Assembly: GCA_029953675.1 (NCBI GenBank)
Contig: JAMWBK010000007.1
Location: 1,984,001 to 2,048,000 of the forward strand
DNA from: Rhodosorus marinus
Taxonomy: Eukaryota; Rhodophyta; Stylonematophyceae; Stylonematales; Stylonemataceae
Direction: 5' to 3'
Length of the DNA: 64,000 nt
Shown here: piece by piece, positions 10,814 through 20,494 of the stretch
Position numbering within the stretch: position 1 is the stretch's first letter
How the letters are laid out: the number at the start of each line of letters is the position of its first letter
Position numbers and translations under genes: made by a program
Notes under the pieces: generated by a model
The model's database searches: none
The model's input: the letters and a program-made list of their open reading frames with translations, nothing else
Told to the model about the DNA's origin: nothing

Positions 10814-12824
10814 CGTTTCTCTCGTTGACGCCAAAGATTAACGTTCTTCCATGTTTCCTAAGTTAATATACTTAATGTATGGCTTAATCGAGCTAAAATC
10901 CTGCCCGCGGAAAAGCATTAACCTTCTATCGTGCTTAATTCAAGAGTATATGCCCTCAATCTAGATATTTAGCCCAACAGCCCTCAAATTAGGGATCTTG
11001 CGGGGGCGATAGAAGGCGAGGTCACTACACGGCGAACCTCGCTAGTTGCTCTGCGTGAAGTGATTTTTTGCAGAAACTACGAACCCATGGAGCTGAATTT
11101 GTGACTGTGGGATTTGGCTAAGCCCGAGGTTGTTGAGATGAGGGCAACGGGCCGGGAGACATTTGGCTTCTAGAGCGGTCCTTCCCAATGCAAAAAAGGA
11201 CAGAGAAGTGTCGATTGTGGTTGATCCGTTGTGATTCTAAGACCGATTTGCGTGCTTTCCCTTTAATCAGGATGTAGCCAGACGGCGCGTCTTCTTCAGG
11301 AACTGACAGGAGTCCTCGGACGTAGGCAGCAACAAACCTGCCCTAGCCTGGGACGTTCGACAGTATGAACGCTCCTTGTGGTAGTGACGATTCCTACGAG
11401 CATCTCCTCGATGATTCTAGTTCGAAAGGCTCGTTGCCCAATTTTGCTTGTTACAAAAGCACTTCAAACTAAAGAGTGTACACGAGGATATCCTTACCAG
11501 GGTTGATGAATTCTATCTTGTCACCGGAAATGTTTTCGCAGGGAATTATTGGTGTACGATGATCGAGGTCATTAGCTACGAAGACTGTTATGCCGATTCT
11601 ACAATATCCGCGCTCAACTTGGCCGATGTTCAACATGGTTCATAATTCAAGCTTCTGAACACGTTTAGCATCTTTGAAGACGAGTCGCTGGTCCGTATTA
11701 GTAGAAAACTCCAATGAGATTTGCTTTTCCTCCTCCCACGCAAGATATATTTGTATTTACTAAACTTCAATCTCCCACGGATTTGACTAAGTAAACAATT
11801 GCAATATCCCTTTTTCATAAAATTTAAAACAAGTGGTGGTGGAAGCAATGCGACCGCGGTGTGCACACCGGCGTGGGAGGGAACAATCCCCGCACACCCT
11901 TCTCTACCTGTTCTCACGGATGTGATTCTTGTTCCAGTTCAAATTCGCCAGGCTGTGCATCACGAGGAACCTACTCCATAAAACGAAATTCTGCTGTTCC
12001 CAGAAAATCCCGTACGCGATGTCGTGTGGGACAAATTCATACAGCTGTTGTTCACCTCCTTCCCGAGCGTTTTCTCTCCCCATTTACTAAAGTGAAGTCA
12101 CTCAACCGCGTGCAATCCTTATTCTATCGATACAGCGCCAGCGTACCTGAGACCAATTTGTAAACTGTTCACTAGTAGCTCCCATCCAAACCGTAAAAAG
12201 AAACGTAACTCGAAAATCCTATCAACCTCCCCCTCCCCGACCGACAACCCCTCTCGAATTCATAAAAATAGCAACTCCTCGAAAAACTCGTCATTTCGTC
12301 ATAAATAAAAAGCTTCATTTTTTAATATCATATTTAGTCCTTTTTCACTAATTTCCCCTAAAACTAAAACGAAACCTCTAGAGTGAACCTGCCAAGCGTA
12401 ATAAGGTCATTGATTGGCTATTGCGTTTATGCTTACATCCAGCTATATTCGTTTCTGGTCGACCAGCGATGGCCGTGCTAGTTAGAGACTCAGTAAATTT
12501 CTTGTTTTTACAAATATATTTTGCTTGCCTAAGGTAATTTCTTTCTTTTTCTCTTTTGCAAATTTGGGGGGGGGGGGTTGGAAGGGCCCCAGCTGCCGGG
12601 ATTACAGGAATCTCGGTCTTCGTGCAACTAAAGAATTAATGGAGAAATTACCGAGGAATGGCAGTAGCTTAGCGTTGAAGCATATTTAAGGAAAGACGTG
12701 GGGGTGCTGGTGCAAAGTGACATTGGCGAGCAATGGATCGTTGTGGGAAGAGTAGGAGCAGAGAGAGAGCGCTGAGCGAATTTTTTTGTGGAGAGGTAGA
12801 GATATAGGTTTATATAGATGCAAA

Positions 12825-13523
12825 ATGGAAGAGCAAGGATTTGACGAGGCGAGATGGGAGTGGGAGCGGGAACAACTGGAGCAGGTTGACAGTCTTCATA
12901 GCTTGCCTACGATTGAGGATGGAATGATCATGGCAAAGGAAGGGATTTCGTCGGAGAATATGTGGGGGTCGGGGAAACCTTTGCCCCAGGTTAGTGGGAA
13001 GGTGAAGGAGGAGATGTCGCTGGTAGACTACGACAACATATTGAATCAGGCACTGCAAAGGACGATAGGGTCGATGGAGTTGAGGGACAGCATGAATTTT
13101 TTCGAGCCAAACCCTAGGATGGATCGATCGTCTGCTAATCCAGTAGAATTCTCAGGTGACGATCGTATGACGAGCATGCAGAAGAACCTTGGGACAAGGA
13201 TCAGTTTTCCAGGTGCTACAAAGCCAGTCGTTCATCCTACGGCAGATAGTTCATTATCATGCATGTCCAATGATAACGATGAATCAGCGCAGGCGATAAC
13301 TGTCAGATCACCCCCCGTGGCAGGCCTGACTAAGAAGGAGCACGTCTGTCATATTTGTGGATATAGATTTATGTGGCCAAATCGGCTACGACTTCACATG
13401 CGAAAGCACTCGACCGAGAAGCCACTGCTATGTAGGAACACGGGATGCACCTACAGGGCTAAGTGGAACTCCGGAATGGCGTATCACCTGAAGAACCATT
13501 GCAAAATGGCGAAACGGGACTGA
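12825..13523 (+). CDS. Two-finger C2H2 zinc-finger protein (paralogue B)
   Basis: The single exon encodes about 232 residues and is a diverged paralogue of the gene at 8111-8779. The C-terminal fingers are nearly the same: CHICGYRFMWPNRLRLHM (C-x2-C-x12-H-x3-H), then a C-x4-C-x12-H-x3-H finger containing YRAKWNSGMAYH. An N-terminal block MWGSGKPLPQVSGKVKEEM aligns with paralogue A, while the acidic region between is poorly conserved. The start is chosen at ATG 12825 because both paralogues begin to align there; an upstream in-frame ATG lies at 12786. An AATAAA lies 140 nt past the stop. The protein probably binds DNA or RNA; no specific role is claimed. Confidence 0.75.
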   Translation: MEEQGFDEARWEWEREQLEQVDSLHSLPTIEDGMIMAKEGISSENMWGSGKPLPQVSGKVKEEMSLVDYDNILNQALQRTIGSMELRDSMNFFEPNPRMDRSSANPVEFSGDDRMTSMQKNLGTRISFPGATKPVVHPTADSSLSCMSNDNDESAQAITVRSPPVAGLTKKEHVCHICGYRFMWPNRLRLHMRKHSTEKPLLCRNTGCTYRAKWNSGMAYHLKNHCKMAKRD

Positions 13524-13663
13524 AGCCGGGATCTGGATAGCGCTGGTTATAGCTTATTTGCATACTCATTTATTTGTTTAAATAGTTTTCCTCTGTTTAG
13601 CCTACTTACTTTGCTTCTGACATCTGACATCTGACATCTGACTAACGCTCCAGATCATGGGAG

Positions 13664-13669
13664 AATAAA
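13664..13669 (+). promoter_or_regulatory. Candidate poly(A) signal of paralogue B
   Basis: AATAAA lies about 140 nt after the stop codon. Just upstream is a short run of four TGACATC-like units (13616-13641). Confidence 0.4.
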
Positions 13670-14111
13670 CACACTAACAATGGATTTACTTAAAGCAAAG
13701 CTCCTCCTTTGTTTCATCTTCACACCCTGAAGCCCTGTTGCTGTTCCTCCTCAAGGCTCTGCGATACATTCATTTCGAGCTAACGTCAGTCCTACCGACT
13801 GCCATTGTTGCTCAATTCCGCGCAAAAGTGGGCGTCCAGTGGGCGTTGGGGAAGCCGTGCAATCCAAGTTCGCGACCTTGTTGTTAGCGTTCAACAAACG
13901 CTTAGCAGCGTACTTGGGCTCTGAAGCGTTCGGTGCTCCGGAAGCGTTCGAATAGCGATGTTGGACCACGTGCTAGCGGTTTTTGCGCTTCCGCATGTTC
14001 GAAATCCGGTCCCCCTGATCGCTGTGCCTATGCTAAGAAGATGCTAATGGACAACTATAAGATCGTTGAGCGCTTTAGATCTTGCGACGAGTTCCAACTC
14101 ACCCGCTATCG
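13670..14111. other. Intergenic before the copia remnant
   Basis: No recognisable gene was found. The frames on each strand (13751-13969 minus, 13933-14217 plus) resemble nothing known. The region may be more retrotransposon debris next to the integrase fragment. Confidence 0.4.
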
Positions 14112-14470
14112 TCACTGGGTTTCGCCAAGCCTTCTTCCTCTCAGAGACTTGACTTCATTCAACCTAGAGAAGGAGCTAGTAAACAAACGACGCAAGGAAC
14201 AACCTACTCTCGGGTAGAAAACTGAGGTCCCGGAGCTGTTTATTGAGTGGCAAGCATGAATTGAACGCCAAACCGGGAAAATACCTTCAGGGAGATACCT
14301 AGTGTATTCATCCTTGAAGGTTGGGAAATATCTAGGGCATCTGTACTGCTCTCCACCGGGCATGTGACCACAAACATCCGAATGAACAATGTCGGGTGCA
14401 TGATTCAGCTTCACTATCGCTGTCAAACTCGTCATTCTCTGTTTTTTTGAAACATATGTCGCACCTCGTC
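14112..14470 (-). mobile_element. Degenerate Ty1/copia retrotransposon integrase fragment
   Basis: The minus-strand frame 14435-14112 has the copia integrase signature IVHSDVCGHMPGG followed by RYFPTFKDEYTRYL. This corresponds to the usual HSDVCGPM...YFxTFxDDYSRY core with the first and second acidic positions. Just upstream, on the far side of a run of T (plus strand about 14441-14447), another frame contains CDICFKK. This suggests a zinc-knuckle-like GAG-pre-integrase end and a one-base frameshift. No LTR, reverse transcriptase or RNase H was found. It is a dead remnant. Confidence 0.65.
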
Positions 14471-15107
14471 ACCCGTGTTGAAGGCATTATGACCTTCGTA
14501 GCAGTATTTCCTAAACCACTTCAGGTGCCACTATAGGTGTCGACACATCGCCGTACCTTAAGGCTTTTTGAAGCCCGTGGGTGTCTGCCATTGTCTACCC
14601 TGTAGAATCTAGATGCTTGTAACCTTCGCCTTGCGTTACATCTCGATCCGTAATTTAAGGTAAGCAGAGGTAGCTAGTTGGCCAAACGTCATACATGAAA
14701 TTCTGCTTTAGATAGACGTCCCGCTCGGCCATCTAACCATTCCAGTTCGGGAACATCATGCGCAGGCAGGACGGCTTTGGGCCGCTCGCTAGGATCAGAT
14801 TAAAACTAACATCGTCGTTTTCAGAGACAAAAGCCGTTGAGAGGATGAAGTCAATGCCGTACAGAGAGAACGTGTATCGAAAACTAAGGATACTGCTAGT
14901 AACAGTCTTAGAAGGTCCTCTCCTGCAAACGTCGGTGGCGCAGTACTACAAATGTACTACGCTGAGGTCAACCCCATTAAGACGCTTTTGGTGAAGAGAT
15001 ACGATTCGCTGATCCTGTGGAGGAAGATTGGAGGGTGTGAGATTCAGGGTCCGAACGGGACAGAGCTTTTGGACAAGCCTAGAGTTGTCGAACCCGGAGA
15101 AAAAAGG
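14471..15107. other. Region upstream of uroporphyrinogen-III synthase
   Basis: The frames that run into the synthase from 14758 and 14952 contain no family similarity and are treated as non-coding leader. The stretch immediately before the ATG is G-rich. Confidence 0.4.
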
Positions 15108-16019
15108 ATGATAGGCTTTCACATTTCAGTACTGTCGAGCAATCACGCTCGATCACGTCTAGTTTTGACCTGCCAGTTGAGCTCCAGGGAGTGGCCTCTG
15201 GTAGGGCTGACGAGGGAGCGCGGGAAGAATGACAAGCTGGCGAAGCTTCTTGGAGATCGCGGGATACCCTACAAGGAGCTGCCATGTATAGAGTTTGTAG
15301 ATGGAGATGATAGACCTCAACTGGCTGGTTTGCTCCAGGGGGAGTGGGACTGGGTGGTAGTGACGAGCCCTGAGGCCGCGATGGTGCTGAGCGAGGAGTT
15401 GCTTAAAGCAGATTCACGTGGCCAATGGAAGGTTGCTTCTGTGGGTAAAGCAACAGCAGATGTACTTAGAGATAAAGGTATCAGCGTATCTTTCACTCCT
15501 TCTCGAGCTACTGCCGAGGACTTATGTAAAGAGCTGCCGGATCCTGCTGGGAAAGTGTTGTTCCCAGCATCCAAGCTCGCGTCTGAAACGGTTTTTGATC
15601 GTCTGTCGGAAAGAGGTTTCAGCGTTTCCAGAATTAACACGTATAGTACGGAGCCAGCTCAGTGGGGTGAGTTGGTCCTTCGTCGAGGCACGCGGTATTC
15701 TAGCTGAAAGTCTGACTCTGTTTTTGTTGGTGGGTATTGCTTTCTAGATGAAGAACAGAAAAAATCAAGTGAGGCTGTTGATATCGTTGCGGTAGGATCC
15801 CCTTCTGCACTAAAAGGATGGATTGCACAGACAGGGAGGGTACCCCACACCACCGCGTGCATTGGAGGAACGAGCGCAAAGGCTAGCAAAAAGCAAGGAG
15901 TCGAAGGTGTGTTCTTCCCAGAAAACCCCGGGGTCGAAGGCTGGGTGAAGTCTGTCGAGGAAGCATGTGAGCACCTCAGAGCGCGTCAAAGAGCTCCCTC
16001 AAGCAAGAAGGCTGACTAG
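15108..16019 (+). CDS. HEMD: Uroporphyrinogen-III synthase, probably plastid-targeted
   Basis: There are two exons, 15108-15666 and 15748-16019, joined across an 81-nt phase 1 intron, giving about 276 residues. The enzyme cyclises hydroxymethylbilane to uroporphyrinogen III in haem and chlorophyll/bilin synthesis. Family features include a WDWVVVTSPEAAMVL segment, VASVGKATADVL, a F-T-P-S-R-A-T-A-E-D-L stretch and, in exon 2, VAVGSPSALKGW and ACIGGTSAKAS. The ATG at 15108 is preferred over the upstream frame because it gives a leader MIGFHISVLSSNHARSRLVL. That leader has phenylalanine near the N-terminus, as expected for a glaucophyte or red-algal plastid transit peptide. HemD is poorly conserved, but the combination of motifs and total length is convincing. 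Confidence 0.85.
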
Positions 16020-16942
16020 GAGAAAGTTTCTACGCAAACGCTTTATTAAACAACAACTTTTTTGAATCCCTTATGGGATTCCGTGAAGCCCCTCGTAGTT
16101 TCCACGTAAAGCTCATCGCGTCTCAAGAATTCGATCGTCTATGGAGCTAGGTCAAAGGGATTGGGACACGCTCAACGGTGGAATAAAACCGCCGGCGGGG
16201 CCTGTATGGTTGTTCAAAAGTAACGCGTTCAGCACAACTTTACGCCTATTCTTGCTTGCATACGTGAATCTCAGCGGATCGCCATCATCCAAACACGAAA
16301 ATCTTTGGTGGAGCAGCTTCATTACAGATTTAGACGGCTGTTGTCTGTTTCCAATATCTATCATTGTTGAGCAGCTATCGTCAACCAAGGCTTGCGATCA
16401 ATTGTGCGGATCGCTTCATACTAGAACAATCGTACACCAGAACAAGCAGGGCTACCAAGCTCTCGCCCAACTTTCGCACAGTAGCTGCGTCACATTATCA
16501 CCTTGGTGAAGCCTGGCAGTCAGCTTTTGCCGCACAAGATGTCAACTTTGTGTTGTTCCGGTGATCCTATCTCATGTCATTCGATCTCCGCTCTGATATG
16601 GAGAAACTATTGAGCTCCACCAAGACGCAAAAGACAGGCTGGCTTCAAAGGATCGGACATTACAGCATTCAAGCTTTGGCTCTAAAGAAACCTAACTTCA
16701 TCCCAACCCCTCCAGCAGCCTCACCCCTGCAAAAAAAATTCCACCATCCTCAATCATTTATTCTATAACAAAACAAAAATGAATTAAAATAATACCGAAT
16801 ATATGATCAGAACACCGTGTATACGAAATCATCCTTCAGTTGCGGTTGCACCAAGCCATCGATGCAAGCGGGACGAATTTTTAAGTGTCATATTGTCGTT
16901 AGTCCACAAGAAATCAAAATATACTTATTATTATTGGGGTAG

Positions 16943-17973
16943 TCATAAATCGTCCGATAAATATATTGTCATATACAATATTAATTAAATATATAAAATT
17001 AGTGTGTGTCTAGTTTAAGTTCTTCCAAAATACATGTTTTATCTCTCGTCCGATAAATAGTCGGATATTCAATCAGCAAGAGCGTATCAATCAATCATCT
17101 CCTGTTCTGGTCATTAAATCGTGGTATGACAGGCTGTCACTCCCGTGTATTGAATCATGCTAATTTCTGAATTCTACTGGCTGTCACTCACACAATCTAA
17201 TGGGTTTTTGGACGTATTGAATGAATTGGTTTAATCGGATTGAGGTCTTTGTATTCGTCGAGAGTTCAGAGGCGCAAACCCGGCTTCGAGAACTGTTTGC
17301 ACACTCGTGCTGAGACCCACGTCACGTTTCATCTCGCCGCTGAGCTTTTATGCTGTTGGTGTTCTACGGCGGATTTGATGTCTTGGTTGTTGCCTAGCCT
17401 TCTCCCTCTCCGGGTTGAGCTCTCTGAATACACGACGGCGATTCAGAAATGTCGGAAGTCCGGACATGGTGCACACACAACAGTGTTGGAATTCTGGCTC
17501 TGCGGTTGAATAGTGATCATTTCCGAGTGTGTGAGACTGTCACACTCGATTTAATGGTTTTTCTATGTGCATGATGGACAGGGCTGCTGCCGCCTTCATG
17601 AATTCCGGCTCTGGGGTTGAATAGTGATCATTTCCGAGTGTGTGAGACTGTCACACTCGATTTAATGGTTTTTCTATGTGCATGATGGATAGGGCTGCTG
17701 CCGCCTTCATTGACCTTGTCGCCTCCACGAGTTGTCTAACTAGGACTTCGTCGGAATCGAGGGCCTTCCGATAATCCGCAGAAGAAGATTGAATATCAAT
17801 CAATATTCGTCGTTGATTGAAGAATATCGGACGCCATCGGTCGTTATCGGACAGAATTTTTAGTTAGTGTCTGATAAACGCAATTTGCTACAAAAGCACT
17901 CTAAATATTACGTAAACGCATGTCTGATAGGCTTGTATCAGACGGTCCGATATTTATCGGACGGAAAATGACA
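16943..17973. mobile_element. Putative non-autonomous DNA element with terminal inverted repeats
   Basis: The left end (16943-16964) reads TCATAAATCGTCCGATAAAT. The right end (17950-17973) is its inverted counterpart, ATATTTATCGGACGGAAAAT. More TCCGATA and TATCGGAC or TATCAGAC motifs lie inside (about 17048, 17843, 17867, 17923, 17935). No transposase frame is visible. Related ends occur at about 5218 and 56798, so a dispersed MITE-like family is plausible. Target-site duplications could not be established by eye. Confidence 0.4.
17490..17709. repeat. 110-bp tandem duplication
   Basis: Two nearly identical 110-bp copies (17490-17599 and 17600-17709) differ at only a few positions. Each carries a short palindromic element around gagtgtgtgagactgtcaca. 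The near identity implies a recent duplication. Confidence 0.9.
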
Positions 17974-18282
17974 GCCCCATTGCTATACTAAAACTAATGC
18001 ATTCGATATGTTATTTAGATTGAATTCAGTGACGCTTATGTATTGATTTTCGACGAGGATAGTTGTCGGTTAGCTCGTTCGGGAGGCGCTCATGGATGGA
18101 AGGAGTGGGGTTGGGTCTGGGGAGGGAGTCAGTGTCTTGAGGTTTTAGTTGTTACTGGAGTAGATGGGGTATATGATTTAGGATTTTCTGGGTTGTTTAG
18201 GAATGATAGAATCTGCATTCTGAGATGTTAGTGTCGATCCGAGTTGTGGAATTGGGGCTTGGTTTGAGGAGGTGTTTTCTCA

Positions 18283-19385
18283 ATGGAGGATGATGACGCG
18301 GGAGCGAAGAGGCACGTGGTTCGGGATCTTCTGGCGGGAAGTATTGCGGCTGGAACCGCCAGAATGTTTGTTGCACCTCTGGATGTGGTGAAGATTAGAT
18401 TCCAGGTCATGGATGAGCTCAGCAACGGAACTAGCCGTAGCCGACTTGGATCGCAGAAAGCGTACCGATCCGTGGGACACGCATTCAACGAAATCGTTAA
18501 GAAAGAAGGGTTTCGAGCCCTCTGGAAGGGAAACTTCCCTGCATTATTTATGATCGTCCCCTATGGTGGAATACAGTTTGCCAGTTACCACTATATCTCG
18601 AGAGCAATTGGGAACCGGGTTATGGAGCCCTACACATCGCTCTTAGGAGGCGCGTTATCGGGCATGAATGCAACTCTGTTCACGTACCCGTTAGATCTTC
18701 TTCGAACCCGCCTCGCAGTTCAACGGGAGCCTAGAATGTATAAAACCTTCATGGACGCCGTGAGAATAATATTTGCGAACGAAGGTAAAGCATTTAAACG
18801 ACTACTCTGTATAATTCCGGCTGGTTTGTTGCTTACCATCAATTCTATTTCAATTCTCCAGGCTTTCGGGGTTTCTACGCCGGTGTCCAGCCCACACTCA
18901 TTGAGATCGTACCGTATATAGCGCTACATTTTACCTTCTACGAGGGGCTGAAGAAGGTCGTCAGAAACTTCCGCGAGGATCCAAACTACAAGCTTAATCC
19001 GATAGAATCGCTCATCGCCGGTGGGCTATCTGGACTTGGCTCGAAGATTCTCACGCTTCCGCTTGATACGGTGAAGAAGAGAATGCAAGTCCAGGGTCAA
19101 TTCTACTCAGAGACAAAGTATACCGGCTTTCTCGACGTCTTCCAAAAGGTAGCGTGTCAACAAGCTCCACAACGGTCGCTGTGCCGCATCCGAAAAAAGC
19201 CTTGTCTCGATGAGGATGCTAAGACAAAGCCATTTACCGATTGACCACAGGTGTACAGAGCCGATGGTCTAAAAGGCCTATTTCGAGGATGGCAACCGAG
19301 CATCATTAAGGCTGTTCCAAACTCGGCAATAACTTTCGCTATATTTGAATCCGCCAAACAGTGGCTGGACAAGTACATATCCTGA
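18283..19385 (+). CDS. Mitochondrial carrier (SLC25), thiamine pyrophosphate carrier-like
   Basis: There are three exons, 18283-18784, 18862-19148 and 19251-19385, with introns of 77 nt (phase 1) and 102 nt (phase 0). The 307-residue product is the standard length. It has three repeats with the signature P-x-[DE]-x-x-[KR]: APLDVVKIRFQV, YPLDLLRTRLAV and LPLDTVKKRMQV. Each is followed by the second-helix glycine motif (EGFRALWKGN, EGFRGFYAG, DGLKGLFRGW). The AGSIAAGTARMFVAPLDVVKIR start and the spacing most resemble SLC25A19/TPC1 carriers, which import thiamine pyrophosphate. Substrate assignment by eye is tentative. The upstream region is G-rich on the sense strand. Confidence 0.88.
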
Positions 19386-20494
19386 CTTGATATCAAAAAC
19401 CGGAAGAGTGTAAAGAAGCCCTCAACATCCCCGCCACAGTGGCAGCAAAGCTCAGTGCCCCAACTTGAGGTTGGGAGGTAGCTTCTGGTAGGGGCAGCTT
19501 CAGGATGTCAGAAAACCTCAGCTTATGAGGATTATACCTGGTGGAACGTGGGGGCTTGAAAGTCCTTTGGCCCATCCCATCGTTCTTCCCGCAGAGAAGT
19601 TCCGTCAGTCAACAGGCAACAAAAACTGCCCCAAAACAAAAATCCCCGCAACTCACCCTGAAGCTCCAAAACGAAACAGAAAATGAAGGAAACGAAAAAG
19701 GAGCTGATCAAATTCCCTCCAAATATTCAATCCAAAAAATCGATATAAATTGACTGATATAACGACTGATCAAACCTTTATCTCGTCAAGGGGACGAACT
19801 CTGGGCCCAGATCAATCATTAACAGTCCAAAATTGATTGATAAACAATCTTTTCTGGTTTGTTTGTTGACTGAGTGCTATTTTTTTGATTTATAAATAGA
19901 TTGAGAAATGTTTTTTCATGTTATAGATGGATTAAAGTTGATTGAACCTTGGAATCGGCCGGGAGCATCGGTATATGTTTATTGGAAATTTTGTGATGGG
20001 GTGAAAACCTTGTCTTTGCGTGTTGGGGTTTCATTTTTCTGGTACGGATGTATTTGAATTATGAAAAAATAGATTGGATATTTGGCAATGGAAACCATTC
20101 TGACAAATTGGGCAAGGGGGTAGGTGGGGGCGAGTAGGGATCAGATGCACTAATAATTGGCAATGCTGGGATTGAAGTTGGGCTTTTTGTGGGTTTGGAT
20201 AAGTGTGTGAAGAGACAGAGACAGAAGGAGAGAGAGAGAGAGAGTGGAGGATGAGAATGAGGATGAGGAAGGTGATGGTGAGAGTATTCAGATCTCTGTG
20301 AAGATTTGTAGTTTTGTTTTTTCCTGATTGCGTCCGGGTTTTTTGGGATCATTGTTGGGAGTTGGTTGACTGGTAATGTTGGAAGGATCGTCATCTGTTT
20401 CTTTTCTTGTGGCTGAACTGGTTTTGGCTGGGTGCTGACTATGTATGATGTTTTTCTTGTGGAAAGGAATTGAAGTTGGTTGAGACGGCCGATC
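19386..20494. other. Intergenic, carrier to HSP90
   Basis: No recognisable gene was found. 20100-20300 is strongly purine-rich (AG repeats near 20230-20245) and forms the 5' flank of the HSP90 gene. Confidence 0.5.

Larger units (their letters stand above)
8780..12824. other. Intergenic between divergent zinc-finger paralogues
   Basis: This is AT-rich sequence with no recognised gene. It holds a cluster of ATTGGATAA-like motifs (9415-9932), a compound hairpin (10745-10813) and a G-run at about 12567. Near 12180-12260 the plus strand is C-rich. Several short frames (10221-10448, 11448-11645, 11630-11917, 11861-12163) resemble no known protein. Confidence 0.5.
16020..18282. other. Repeat-rich intergenic region
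   Basis: No recognisable gene was found. 16690-16760 is C-rich on the plus strand, which elsewhere in this window marks the 5' side of a minus-strand gene, but no product is recognised to its left. 16943-17973 is flanked by inverted CGTCCGATAAATA motifs and contains a 110-bp tandem duplication. 18050-18282 is G-rich leader of the carrier gene. Confidence 0.45.

Noticed and set aside
14952-15107. Extending uroporphyrinogen-III synthase 52 residues upstream
   Set aside because: The extension has no family similarity, and the ATG at 15108 gives a plausible transit peptide and normal length.
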